From an uncultured Sphingomonas sp. (GTDB taxonomy: Bacteria > Pseudomonadota > Alphaproteobacteria > Sphingomonadales > Sphingomonadaceae), in assembly GCF_934560975.1 (NCBI RefSeq), contig NZ_CAKTFO010000001.1:1-64000 (forward strand): DNA of 64,000 bases. The letters are read 5' to 3'. Below the pieces are notes generated by a model. It saw only the letters and a program-made list of their open reading frames with translations. It was not told where the DNA came from and searched no databases. Positions 42,205 through 50,975 of the stretch are shown in pieces. The position numbers and the translations under genes were made by a program. How positions within the stretch are numbered: the stretch's first letter is position 1; each line of letters starts with the position of its first letter.

Positions 42205-43374
42205 ATGAACATGCACGGCATCATGGCACCCGCGGGGAGCGAGGAGCATGCGGAGCGCGGTTTCGCCCGGGACGCCTATGGCTGGGTCAGGCGCAACCGC
42301 CTGTTCATGTACATCGTGGTGCTGCCGACCCTGCTGGTCGCCTGCTACCTGTTCCTGGTCGCGTCCGATCAATATGAGTCGGAGGCGCATTTCCTGGTGC
42401 GCTCGTCCGACGTGGCGGCGGTGCCCGGCACCGGGGTCAGTCAGGCGTTGAGCGTCATCACCGGCGTCGGCCCGGCCCAGACCGAGGCGATGAGCGTCGC
42501 CGACTATCTGACGTCGCACGACGCGGTGGATTCGCTGCGCCGCGACGACCAGCTGGTGGAGCGTTTCAGCCGCAAGGATGCCGACATCTTCAGCCGGCTG
42601 TGGCAGAGCAATCCCAGCCCCGAACAGCTGCTCCGTTATTACCGCCGCCAGGTGAAGGTGCACTACAACACCGAAACCGGGATCACGACGCTGGACGTGC
42701 GTTCGTTCCGGCCGGAGGACAGCTACGGCCTCGCCCGCAAGCTGCTGGATCTGGGTGAGCAGCGCGTCAACACGCTGAACGTGCGGAGCTACAGCGACGC
42801 GGTTCGCATGGCGGAAAAGCAGCTGGCACGGGCCGAGACGGACCTGGCCGCTGCCCAGGGCCAGCTCACCAGCTTCCGCCAGAGCCGGCGCGAGATCGAT
42901 CCGGAGGCATCCGGCCAGGCGCAGCTCGGCCTGGTGGCGCAGCTGACCGAACAGCTTGCCACATCGCGCGCGCAGCTGTCCGCCATGGGCCAGGCGATCG
43001 ACCGCAACAGCCCGCAATATCGCGCTTTGGCCGACCATGTCTCCGCTTTGCAGGCGCAGGTGAACGCCCAGTCCGGTCGCCTCGCCGGCGGGACGGGCGC
43101 GATCGCCAGCAATATCGGCGGCTTCCAGAAGCTGGAGCTGCGCCAGCAATTCCTGGCCAAGCGCTATGAGGCGGCGGCGGCCAGCCTCGACAGGGCGCGG
43201 GATCAGGCGATCCGCAAGCAATTGTACCTGGTGCGAGTCGTGGATGCGAACATGCCCGTGAAGGCGCTCTATCCCGAGCGGTGGCGTATCCTGGCGACGG
43301 TGGTGATCGCGCTGCTGCTCGCTTATTCCATCGGCTGGCTGATCGCCGCGGGCGTGCGTGAGCATGCCGCGTGA
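42205..43374 (+). CDS. kpsE: Capsule export inner-membrane protein KpsE (polysaccharide co-polymerase family)
   Basis: 389 residues. KpsE bridges the KpsMT transporter and the KpsD outer-membrane channel. One membrane helix lies at about 31-52 (LFMYIVVLPTLLVACYLFLV) and another near the C-terminus (ILATVVIALLLAYSIGWLIA). The periplasmic part between them contains two predicted coiled-coil helices (about 200-245 and 245-320). VASDQYESEAHFLVRSSD after the first helix is the family motif. It starts 41 bp after kpsM and overlaps gmhB by 11-17 bp. Confidence 0.88.
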   Translation: MNMHGIMAPAGSEEHAERGFARDAYGWVRRNRLFMYIVVLPTLLVACYLFLVASDQYESEAHFLVRSSDVAAVPGTGVSQALSVITGVGPAQTEAMSVADYLTSHDAVDSLRRDDQLVERFSRKDADIFSRLWQSNPSPEQLLRYYRRQVKVHYNTETGITTLDVRSFRPEDSYGLARKLLDLGEQRVNTLNVRSYSDAVRMAEKQLARAETDLAAAQGQLTSFRQSRREIDPEASGQAQLGLVAQLTEQLATSRAQLSAMGQAIDRNSPQYRALADHVSALQAQVNAQSGRLAGGTGAIASNIGGFQKLELRQQFLAKRYEAAAASLDRARDQAIRKQLYLVRVVDANMPVKALYPERWRILATVVIALLLAYSIGWLIAAGVREHAA

Positions 43375-43906
43375 TGCAAAGGGCGGGGCAGGGCGAACCG
43401 CGCTCCGCCCCGCCGCCTTTCTTGACCGGGACGGGGTGATCAACGTCGACGACGGCTACACCTTCCGCCCGGAAGACCTGCGGCTGACGCCCACGGCGGC
43501 GGAGGGGATCCGGCTGCTCAACGATGCCGGCTACCTGGTGATCGTGGTCACCAACCAGTCGGGCGTCGCCCGCGGCTATTACGGCGTCGCGGACGTGGAA
43601 CGCTTCCACGACCACATGCAGGCGACGCTGGGCCCGCGGGGCGCGCGCATCGACGCATTCTATTACTGCGCTTATCATCCGGAGGGGACCGTTGCCGAAT
43701 ATGCGCGCGAGCATGAGGATCGCAAGCCGGGGTGCGGCATGCTGACGCGGGCGATGGCGGACCTGCCGGTGGACCGCGCCCGCAGCTTCATGATCGGGGA
43801 CAAGCAGAGCGATGCCGATGCCGCCGCCAAGGCCGGCATCCCGGCCCGGCTGATCGCCGCAAACGTCGGCGACCTCGCCGGTGCCGTGCGAGAGATGATG
43901 GCGTGA
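43364..43906 (+). CDS. gmhB: D-glycero-D-manno-heptose 1,7-bisphosphate 7-phosphatase GmhB
   Basis: 180 residues. This HAD-superfamily phosphatase removes the 7-phosphate of heptose bisphosphate in ADP-heptose synthesis. DRDG with catalytic D21 and D23 (FLDRDGVINVDDG), VVTNQSGVARG and GDKQSDADAA are intact. The zinc loop differs from E. coli: the stretch reads CAYHPEG...HEDRKPGCGML, so the paired cysteines of the C-x-C element before RKP are absent, and zinc binding may be lost or altered. The start may be ATG 43364 or GTG 43358. It overlaps kpsE at one end and the epimerase gene (GTGA) at the other. Confidence 0.85.
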   Translation: MPRDAKGGAGRTALRPAAFLDRDGVINVDDGYTFRPEDLRLTPTAAEGIRLLNDAGYLVIVVTNQSGVARGYYGVADVERFHDHMQATLGPRGARIDAFYYCAYHPEGTVAEYAREHEDRKPGCGMLTRAMADLPVDRARSFMIGDKQSDADAAAKAGIPARLIAANVGDLAGAVREMMA

Positions 43907-45009
43907 GGCGCTATCTCGACTGGATCCGGGACGAGGCGCTGCCGCTGTGGGCCGACGCCGGCTTCGACGCAGGCGCGGGCCGCTTCCGCGAGCGTCTTGA
44001 CGGCGCCGGCCGGCCGGAGGCGGTGCCGCACCGCTCGATGGTGCAGGCGCGACAAATCTATGTGTTCGCGCATGCGGCCCAACTCGGCTGGTTCGACGGA
44101 GCGGCGCTGGCGGAAACCGCGACGGCATCGCTGATCCGCGACTTCTGCCGTGAAGAGGGTGACCAGGCGAGCTTCGCTTTCTCCATCCACCCCGATGGGC
44201 GGATCGCGTCGGACGTGCGTGATGCCTATGCCCATGCCTTTGCCCTGTTCGCGCTGGCGTGGGTGTATCGGCTGAACGGCGACCCGGGGCTTCTGACGCT
44301 GGCGGACAAGGTGATCCGCTTCGTGGATGCGCAGCTGACCGATCCCCGGCATGGCGGCCTGTTCGACGCGTTGCCGGTGGCAACCCGCGACAAGCGGCAA
44401 AATCCGCATATGCACCTGCTGGAAGCCTATCTGTTCCTGGAACAGGCGGCACCGGGCCGTGGCTATCTGGAGCGGGCGGGCGCGCTGGTGCGCCTGTTCG
44501 CGGACCGGATGCTGCGCGATACCGTCCTCCCCGAATATTTTGCGCAGGACTGGTCGCCGCTGGCCGACACCGCGCGCAGCGGCATCTGGGAGCCGGGCCA
44601 CCATTTCGAATGGGTCTGGCTGCTGGATCGATACGGCCGCCTCTCCGGCGAAACCGTCGAGCCCTGGATCGGGGCGCTGGACGCCAGCGCGCACGCTTTC
44701 GGCCTCACCCCGGACGGGCTGATCGTGGACGAGGTCGATGCCGACGGCACGGTGGCGAAGGCCTCGCACCGGATCTGGCCGCATACCGAGGCGATCAAGG
44801 CGGCGATGGCGCGCAACGACCCCGCCTTTGCCGGGCGTATGGCGGGCGTGCTGATGGCCCATTTCCTCGATCGCCCCTTTGCCGGGGGCTGGATCGACCA
44901 GATCGGGCCCGACCGCGCGCCGTTGGTCGACTATGTTCCGGCGAGCAGCCTTTACCACCTCTTCCTCGCGGCGGCCGAAGCCTCGCCGCTCGGCAATCGG
45001 GACGCCTGA
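43903..45009 (+). CDS. AGE family sugar epimerase/isomerase
   Basis: 368 residues, an (alpha/alpha)6-barrel of the N-acylglucosamine 2-epimerase / mannose isomerase family. Typical residues include RSMVQARQIYVFAHAAQLGW, DAYAHAFALFALAW, NPHMHLLEAYL and the histidine pair in WEPGHHFEWVWLL, which belong to the catalytic centre. The substrate cannot be assigned; related enzymes act on free sugars, N-acylglucosamine or sugar phosphates. The gene is locked between gmhB and hldE by 4-bp and 1-bp overlaps, so a role in the heptose or capsule-sugar supply is likely. GmhA, the expected isomerase of this pathway, is not present nearby; replacement by this enzyme is only speculation. Confidence 0.78.
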   Translation: MRRYLDWIRDEALPLWADAGFDAGAGRFRERLDGAGRPEAVPHRSMVQARQIYVFAHAAQLGWFDGAALAETATASLIRDFCREEGDQASFAFSIHPDGRIASDVRDAYAHAFALFALAWVYRLNGDPGLLTLADKVIRFVDAQLTDPRHGGLFDALPVATRDKRQNPHMHLLEAYLFLEQAAPGRGYLERAGALVRLFADRMLRDTVLPEYFAQDWSPLADTARSGIWEPGHHFEWVWLLDRYGRLSGETVEPWIGALDASAHAFGLTPDGLIVDEVDADGTVAKASHRIWPHTEAIKAAMARNDPAFAGRMAGVLMAHFLDRPFAGGWIDQIGPDRAPLVDYVPASSLYHLFLAAAEASPLGNRDA

Positions 45010-46460
45010 TGCACAGCTATATCGACCAGTTGATCGGATGCCGCGTCGCCGTGATCGGCGACCTCATGCTCGATTCCTACCTGTCGGGCGAGGTCAGCCG
45101 CATCTCGCCCGAGGCGCCGGTGCCGGTGATGCGGGTGCAGTCGGAAAAGTCGGTGCCGGGCGGCGCGGCCAACGTCGCCGCCAACCTGGCGAGCCTGGGC
45201 CTGTCGGTCAGCATGGTCGGGCTGGCCGGGCAGGATGTGGCGCGCGACGAACTGGTCACCGCGCTGGAGAAACTGGGCGATGTGGATTGCAGCGGCATCA
45301 TCGCCGCGCCGGGACGCCGCACCACCCGCAAGCTGCGCATCATCGGCGCCCATCAGCAGATCGTGCGCGTGGATCACGAGGACGTACTGCCCTGCACCGC
45401 CGACGTGGAGGACCGGTTCCTGACCGCCGCCGTCGCCGCGATCGACGCGGCGGACGTGGTGATCGTGTCCGACTACGCCAAGGGCGTCTGTTCCGACCGG
45501 GTGCTGCGGCAGGTGCTGGACCATGCCGCCGCCACCGCCAAGAAGGTGGTGGTCGATCCCAAGCGCGCGGATCTCGCCGCCTATCGCGGCGCGACCGTGC
45601 TGACGCCCAACCGCAAGGAATTGCACGACGCGACCAAGATGCCGGTCGACAGCGACGAGGAGGTCGCCGCCGCCGTCAAGGTCGCACAGCAGAGCTGCGG
45701 TTCGGACCTGCTCGTCACCCGTTCGGAAAAGGGCATGTCCTTCTTTCCGCTGGATGGCGCGCCGGTCCATCTCGGCACGATCGCGCAGGCGGTGTTCGAC
45801 GTGTCGGGCGCGGGCGACACGGTGGTGGCGGTGCTGGCCGCCGCGCTGGCCGCCGGCCTGCCCTTCGTGGAGGGCATGCGGATGGCCAACCATGCGGCGG
45901 GGATCGTCGTGTCCAAGCTCGGCACCGCCAGCGTCACTCGCGCGGAACTGGCCGAATCGCTGCTGGCCGAAGGCGCGCCGGCCGAGATCGGCGACGGCGC
46001 CCTGGTCAGCCGCGACGATGCGGTCACGTTGCGCTGGGCGTGGCAGCGGGAGAAATTAACCGTCGGCTTCGCCAATGGCTGTTTCGACCTGCTGCATCCG
46101 GGCCATGTGTCGCTGATCCGGCAGGCGGCGGACAGCTGCGACCGCCTGATCATGGCGTTGAACTCCGATGCGTCGGTCAAGCGGCTCAAGGGGCCGAGCC
46201 GACCGATCCAGGACGAACAGGCGCGCGCGCAGGTGATGGGCGCGCTGAAGGGCGTCGCGGCGGTGGTGATCTTTGACGAGGATACACCCGGGGAACTGAT
46301 CGACGCGCTCCAGCCCGACGTGCTGGTCAAGGGCGCCGACTATACGGTCGACCAGGTGGTCGGCGCGGATGTGGTGCAGGCGCGCGGGGGCCGCGTCGTC
46401 CTGGCGCAGTTGTCGCCCGGCCATTCCACCAGCCGGCTGGTGGCGGCGTCTGCCGGTTGA
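45009..46460 (+). CDS. hldE: Bifunctional heptose 7-phosphate kinase / heptose 1-phosphate adenylyltransferase HldE
   Basis: 483 residues. The N-terminal ribokinase-fold domain (about 1-325) phosphorylates heptose 7-phosphate at C1: GDLMLDSYLSGEVSRISPEA at 17-36, PGGAANVAANLASLG, and FDVSGAGDTVVAVLA with the catalytic Asp. The C-terminal nucleotidyltransferase domain (about 345-483) carries GCFDLLHPGHVSLI and makes ADP-heptose. The linker is short and both active sites look complete. ADP-heptose is then epimerised by HldD, whose gene is in the facing operon at 53138. It begins within the stop of the epimerase gene (TGATG). Confidence 0.93.
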   Translation: MHSYIDQLIGCRVAVIGDLMLDSYLSGEVSRISPEAPVPVMRVQSEKSVPGGAANVAANLASLGLSVSMVGLAGQDVARDELVTALEKLGDVDCSGIIAAPGRRTTRKLRIIGAHQQIVRVDHEDVLPCTADVEDRFLTAAVAAIDAADVVIVSDYAKGVCSDRVLRQVLDHAAATAKKVVVDPKRADLAAYRGATVLTPNRKELHDATKMPVDSDEEVAAAVKVAQQSCGSDLLVTRSEKGMSFFPLDGAPVHLGTIAQAVFDVSGAGDTVVAVLAAALAAGLPFVEGMRMANHAAGIVVSKLGTASVTRAELAESLLAEGAPAEIGDGALVSRDDAVTLRWAWQREKLTVGFANGCFDLLHPGHVSLIRQAADSCDRLIMALNSDASVKRLKGPSRPIQDEQARAQVMGALKGVAAVVIFDEDTPGELIDALQPDVLVKGADYTVDQVVGADVVQARGGRVVLAQLSPGHSTSRLVAASAG

Positions 46461-46470
46461 GGCCGGCCGG

Positions 46471-48510
46471 ATGGGGCTGATCCGCCGGCTTGCCCGACGG
46501 CTGGTGCCCCGGTGGACGGAGCTGCCGCTGCGCGAGCTGCTGCCCCTGGCCGATGCGGCGCGCGATACGGGGCGGGTGCGCGTGGCGGCCGCCTTGTACG
46601 ATCGCGCGCTGAAGCGTGTGCCTGATGATGCCGACCTGCTGATAATGAGCGGCCACATGCACAAGGAGGCCGGCCGGGCGGACATGGCCGGGCAGCGATA
46701 TCGTGCGGCCCTGGCTTTGCGGCCGGACAGCGCCGACATCGCGATGCAATTGGGCCACCTCGGCAAGCGCATGGCGGATTGGGACGAGGCGGCCCGCTGG
46801 TACGCCCGGGCGCGGGATCTGGCCCCCGCCTGGGACGAGCCCGCGCGCGAACTGGCCGCGCTCGACGTCCTGCGCAAGGTCGCCCTGGACGTGCCGGAGG
46901 CGTTGCGGCTGCGGCTCGCGCCCGCTCTGGTGCCGGGGGCGGTGGACCTCGCTCCGCTTCCTGAGGGGCTGACCCTGAGACGGCTGGGACGCGTCGAGCC
47001 GACCCGCTGGGGCGATCGCCGGACCCTGCGCGGGGTGGAAGCGGTGCGCGGCCTGTTGGTCACGGCCGAGCGGATGCGCGCGCTGACCCTGCTGGTCGAT
47101 GGCGATGTGGTGGCGCGGGAGGCGGTGCGGGTCTTTCCCCTGCCGGCGCGCGGGGCGGGGCAGCCGCCGCGCCACAAGCATGTGTTCAATGCCTGGACGG
47201 ACCTGTCCGACGTGACGCCGGGCCTCCACCTGCTCGAACTGCAGTTCGCGGGCGAGGGCGGGCTATTGGCGCGCTTTCACGAGGAGGTGGTGGTCGCATC
47301 CGCCGTGCCGGAAAGCGACTATCCCGATTCGGATGCGCTGGTGTCGCTGCCGCCGACCCCCGCGGGGTGCGATGGCGACACGGTGGAGGCGCGGATCCGC
47401 ACGCGGCCCAGCGTGGTCCGTCCCGCCGCCCGTGCCCTGTTCCCGGACGGGGTGAAGAGCGTGCTGGTGCTGCGGACCGATCAGGTCGGCGACGTGGTGG
47501 CGTCGATCCCGGCGCTGCGGCGGCTGCGCCAGATCGTGCCCGATGCCCGAATCGTCGGGCTTCTGACCGGCGCCAATGCCGATCTCGCCCGCACGCTCGG
47601 CCTGTTCGACGAGCTGATCGTGATCGACTTCCCCGACGACGCGCAGGAGCGGCGGCGGATCATGCCGCTGGCAGCGCAGGAGGCGCTGCACCGGCAACTC
47701 GCGCCCTATCGGTTCGACATCGCGATCGACCTGGCGGCGTCCAACGTCTCACGCGAATTGCTGAAGCTGTCGGGCGCGCGCTACCTGCACGGATCGGGCG
47801 GGGGCGACTGGCCATGGCTGTCGGGCCAGGCCGAGTTCAACACCCATGACCGCTGGACCGGGCTCGACATCGTGCCCCATTCGGCCAAGGTGCTGGCGCT
47901 GGTGGAGGCGCTGGGCGCGGCGCTGAATACGCGGATGCCGGTGATCCGCCGCGACGATCTGTCCCGCGACCGTCTCGCCGCCTACGGGATCGGCGCGGGC
48001 GACCGTTTCGTGGTGCTGCATGCGGGCGCGCGGATCGCGTTCAGCCGCTGGCCCGGCTTTCCGGACCTCGCCCGCCTGCTGCTCGACCGGATCGGGCTGA
48101 AGGTCGTGATGATGGCGGACGATCCCGCCGTCCGCGCGGGGTTGCCGTCCGAACTGCTCCGCGCGGACCGCTTCCTGTTCCTGGACCGGCGCCTGCCGTT
48201 CGACGACTTCGACGCATTCCTGTCCTTTGCCGAGGTGGTCGTAGGCAACGATTCCGGCCCCAAGCACCTGGCGGCACTGCGCGGAACGCAGGTGGTGACG
48301 CTGTTCACGGCCCGCATCAACTGGGCCGAATGGGGCCAGGAGACTATCGGCACGATCATCAGCCGGCGCGTTCCCTGCGCCGGCTGCACGATCTTCCACG
48401 ACGCCGACGAATGCGGCAAGGACTTCGCCTGCATCCGCGACATCAGGGTAGAGGAAGTGTTCGAGGCTGTTCAACGTGGGTCGGACACGCCCCGCGTCAG
48501 TCGAACGTGA
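46471..48510 (+). CDS. TPR-GT9 fusion: tetratricopeptide repeat plus heptosyltransferase-like domain (copy A)
   Basis: 679 residues. Residues about 22-130 form three TPR repeats. About 150-290 form a beta-rich region with LRGVEAVRG and FNAWTDLSD motifs shared by the other copies. From 331 (VLVLRTDQVGDVVASIPALRRL) to about 650 is a family 9 GT-B domain. The donor-site motif is G592-NDSGPKH599, followed by INWAEWGQE and a cysteine set C636, C639, C648, C654. Family 9 enzymes use ADP-heptose, and hldE lies 10 bp upstream, so heptose transfer is likely. The acceptor is unknown. The TPR part may bind the assembly complex. The 3' end overlaps the convergent FkbM gene by 14 bp. Confidence 0.78.
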   Translation: MGLIRRLARRLVPRWTELPLRELLPLADAARDTGRVRVAAALYDRALKRVPDDADLLIMSGHMHKEAGRADMAGQRYRAALALRPDSADIAMQLGHLGKRMADWDEAARWYARARDLAPAWDEPARELAALDVLRKVALDVPEALRLRLAPALVPGAVDLAPLPEGLTLRRLGRVEPTRWGDRRTLRGVEAVRGLLVTAERMRALTLLVDGDVVAREAVRVFPLPARGAGQPPRHKHVFNAWTDLSDVTPGLHLLELQFAGEGGLLARFHEEVVVASAVPESDYPDSDALVSLPPTPAGCDGDTVEARIRTRPSVVRPAARALFPDGVKSVLVLRTDQVGDVVASIPALRRLRQIVPDARIVGLLTGANADLARTLGLFDELIVIDFPDDAQERRRIMPLAAQEALHRQLAPYRFDIAIDLAASNVSRELLKLSGARYLHGSGGGDWPWLSGQAEFNTHDRWTGLDIVPHSAKVLALVEALGAALNTRMPVIRRDDLSRDRLAAYGIGAGDRFVVLHAGARIAFSRWPGFPDLARLLLDRIGLKVVMMADDPAVRAGLPSELLRADRFLFLDRRLPFDDFDAFLSFAEVVVGNDSGPKHLAALRGTQVVTLFTARINWAEWGQETIGTIISRRVPCAGCTIFHDADECGKDFACIRDIRVEEVFEAVQRGSDTPRVSRT

Positions 48511-49252
48511 ACCTGCCCAGGTAGAGGTCAGCCGAAAGCGAGTGGCATGGCATGTCCAGCGGCGTCGGAAAGGTTTCATCGGACGGCACGAGCTCGCCAT
48601 CATCCCGCAGCAGCGTGAGTTCAAGAACGTTGGGAACGGGAACGCCGCCCGCAATCGTGAAGGGCGCGAAATTGTTGCCGTGAACGTGCACCACGCGATG
48701 ATGCGCCGTCAGGTTGAGGATGGCCTTCCTGACATTGTTGCAGTGTTCTTCGTCGCACAAGAAGGCCATGTTGTGCAGTTCGATCACGATCTGCCTAAAC
48801 TGACGCAGGATCGCGTTGGGCGTTTTCTCAAGCAGCAGCCATTCGGCGCCTTCGATGTCGCACTTCAGGATCAGGTTGCGGGACGATCGGTGCCCATTCC
48901 GCTCGATCAGCGTTTCAAGTGTTTCCACCCCGGCATCCAGGTCCGCGACACCGGAAATGCATTTCGGCTCCCAGCGGAACAGGGCATGGTCTTCCGGGAG
49001 CCCGCTGATCGTGTGATCATATTGATAGATCGGGATACCGAACCGGGCGACGTCTAGATCCCAAGACACATCGTCATTGATGCCAAAGGAATAGGCGGCA
49101 TCGATATTCTCGAAATCGTCGACCATGGCGTAACCGCCATCATAGAACCGGCCAAGCCTGACCTTGCGCTGTCCGGGTGCCGTATGAGGACGCAGTAAAC
49201 GCAAAACGTCCAAAGCAACCGGTGTGACCGTCGTGCTGATGTCGTGGCGCAA
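48497..49252 (-). CDS. FkbM family methyltransferase
   Basis: 251 residues. FkbM-type enzymes O-methylate sugars or polyketides with SAM. The Rossmann core is visible as AYSFGINDDVSWDLDVARFG near residue 53, an ILKCDIEGAEW acidic strand, and IVIELH-type motifs. The start is TTG at 49252 with AAGGA 8 bases upstream; the 94-bp leader is AT-rich. GC content and codon choice are lower than in the surrounding genes. The role is probably terminal or side-chain methylation of the glycan, although the acceptor is not indicated. Confidence 0.72.
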   Translation of the reverse strand: MRHDISTTVTPVALDVLRLLRPHTAPGQRKVRLGRFYDGGYAMVDDFENIDAAYSFGINDDVSWDLDVARFGIPIYQYDHTISGLPEDHALFRWEPKCISGVADLDAGVETLETLIERNGHRSSRNLILKCDIEGAEWLLLEKTPNAILRQFRQIVIELHNMAFLCDEEHCNNVRKAILNLTAHHRVVHVHGNNFAPFTIAGGVPVPNVLELTLLRDDGELVPSDETFPTPLDMPCHSLSADLYLGRFTFD

Positions 49253-49347
49253 GGTCTTTTTTCCTTTTTTCTAAAGTATGTAGCAGTTCAGTCTGGTGAA
49301 TACCTTGTTACGAAACGTGCGTGCCGGTGATGTACAAAGCTGAAATA

Positions 49348-50526
49348 TCAGGCTGCGGCAGATTTGGGCTGCACACATCCTGTCATCATCTGAAATCGTT
49401 CGTCGGACAATATGGTCGCGAGCAGATCGAGCCAGCTATCCGCTTCCTCCACCTTGATGCGCGTGGTGGGGGCGAGCGGGAGCCTGTCCGCCGCCCAGTA
49501 TTTCTGGCGCAAGGTAGGCTTGCCAGGCCAGCGGCCGTGAGGAAGCGCGGTGCCGTCGCGCAGTGCGGTGACCACCGCGTCCCGAAACTCATCGGATGTC
49601 AGCAGGCCATTGATGATGGGCATCGCGGCATGGGCCAGCCGATGTTGGATGACGAAGTTCGACTCGTGCGGCCGCCCGAGCAGGATCTCATAGGCGCTAG
49701 CAACGAAGTCACGGTCGACACGGGTGTTCTCCGTGCGATTCCAGCCGGTGCGCTCCGCCGTTTTCTCCGCCTGACGATCGTAGATCGGAACAGCCGGATG
49801 ATCACGCGCCTCGGTTGGCTTGGCGCCGGAAAAGTGAACGATCTTGGCCTGCGAATATTCGTCATAGCTGAACTGATGAGGTTCGCCGCAATAGGCAAAG
49901 TTCCAGCGTCGATCCAACCGCAGCCAGTCCGGTCCGACGACATGGTTGAGGGCGTCCTGATCCGGCCATTCTGGCTTGGAGGGCTGGTCCGCCAGCCAGA
50001 TCATCGCGCGATCGCCAAGTGCATCGCGGTTCCAGAGATCTACGTCCACCAGCAGCAGGCCGGTGTTGAAGTGGTTGTCATCCCACTTGCGACCACGAAC
50101 GTGCAGTTCATGCTCCACCAGCATGTCCTTGACCGCCGCGATCGGATGCCCTTGCAGGTCCATCTCGAACAGCGGCTCCAGCGTGGAATTCACGATCATG
50201 TCGCTGTCGAGCATCAGCAGGCGAGCGTCCGGCTCGGTGATCGTTTTCGGCAAGACCAGGCAGCCGAGCATGGGGAACGGGAAATCGAAGGATGGAACCT
50301 TGGTAACGAGGTGCGAGTCCCGCGGCACCGGAACGAACCGCATGTTCCGGCCCATCGTTCCGGCACTCAGGCGCAAGCGCGTTTCGTCTTCCGGCGTCAG
50401 GTCAAACGCGGCAATCACTATCGTCGCGTCGGGCACGCAGCCGTTGTCGTACACTGACGACAACATGACGCAGGTAAGATCGACGAACTTACGGTCGCAC
50501 TGGGTTCCGATGAAGAGTTTGCTCAT
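49348..50526 (-). CDS. GT8-type glycosyltransferase with C-terminal DUF4214-like extension
   Basis: 392 residues. The GT-A core has CVMLSSVYDNG at the N-terminus and the metal-binding DxD motif in LMLDSDMIVNSTLEPLF (about 103-119). HFNTGLLLVDVDLWN and WNFAYCGEPHQ with HFSGAKP match GT8 retaining transferases that use UDP-sugars. From about 280 a DRDFVASAYEILLGRP segment recalls DUF4214 modules, often found in surface-glycan proteins. The gene follows the coiled-coil gene by 5 bp in the minus operon. Base composition is lower in GC than upstream genes, suggesting recent acquisition. Confidence 0.72.
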   Translation of the reverse strand: MSKLFIGTQCDRKFVDLTCVMLSSVYDNGCVPDATIVIAAFDLTPEDETRLRLSAGTMGRNMRFVPVPRDSHLVTKVPSFDFPFPMLGCLVLPKTITEPDARLLMLDSDMIVNSTLEPLFEMDLQGHPIAAVKDMLVEHELHVRGRKWDDNHFNTGLLLVDVDLWNRDALGDRAMIWLADQPSKPEWPDQDALNHVVGPDWLRLDRRWNFAYCGEPHQFSYDEYSQAKIVHFSGAKPTEARDHPAVPIYDRQAEKTAERTGWNRTENTRVDRDFVASAYEILLGRPHESNFVIQHRLAHAAMPIINGLLTSDEFRDAVVTALRDGTALPHGRWPGKPTLRQKYWAADRLPLAPTTRIKVEEADSWLDLLATILSDERFQMMTGCVQPKSAAA

Positions 50527-50531
50527 TTGGG

Positions 50532-50975
50532 TCAGATTTCCTGCTGTACCGAATACTGGTGGCGGCGGTTTGTCTTGTCTTCGATGCGCGTAACCACAGC
50601 CTGGTAAAGGGCAATTGCGTCTGTTTCATGCAGGCTTTGCCGCTGTTCCAGACGGCGCAGGTCGGATGCAAGATCGGTCGTGCCCTGTTCGTGGCGACGC
50701 GCCTGCGCTTCCAGGTCATCCAGCCTGTTTTGAAGCCGGCCATTCTCATCCGAATGCCTGACTAAGCCGTCCAAGGCCGCGTCATGCTGTTGTCTGAGCG
50801 CCGCCAGATCACCGCGACCGGCCTCGACCTGCTCGACCAGCCGCGCGAGATCGGCTTGCTGTTGTTGCGCGGCTTCGGTGGAGGCGGCGCAAGCCGAAAG
50901 GTAGAGGTCCCGCAACGTCTCCACCTCGCCTTCCAGGGCCGCGATGCGCCGGCCGTGCTTCCGCCATCCCAACAT
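50532..50975 (-). CDS. Coiled-coil protein of unknown function
   Basis: 147 residues, almost entirely alpha-helical. Heptad-like patterns rich in Leu, Ala, Gln and charged residues run from residue 10 to 135 (AALEGEVETLRDLYL..., LQNRLDDLEAQARR...). It has no signal peptide and no membrane segment. The ATG at 50975 overlaps the stop of the preceding gene (TGATG), and the downstream GT8 gene starts 5 bp later, so it is translated with the transferases. It may hold the neighbouring glycosyltransferases together, but nothing in the sequence proves this. Confidence 0.6.
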   Translation of the reverse strand: MLGWRKHGRRIAALEGEVETLRDLYLSACAASTEAAQQQQADLARLVEQVEAGRGDLAALRQQHDAALDGLVRHSDENGRLQNRLDDLEAQARRHEQGTTDLASDLRRLEQRQSLHETDAIALYQAVVTRIEDKTNRRHQYSVQQEI

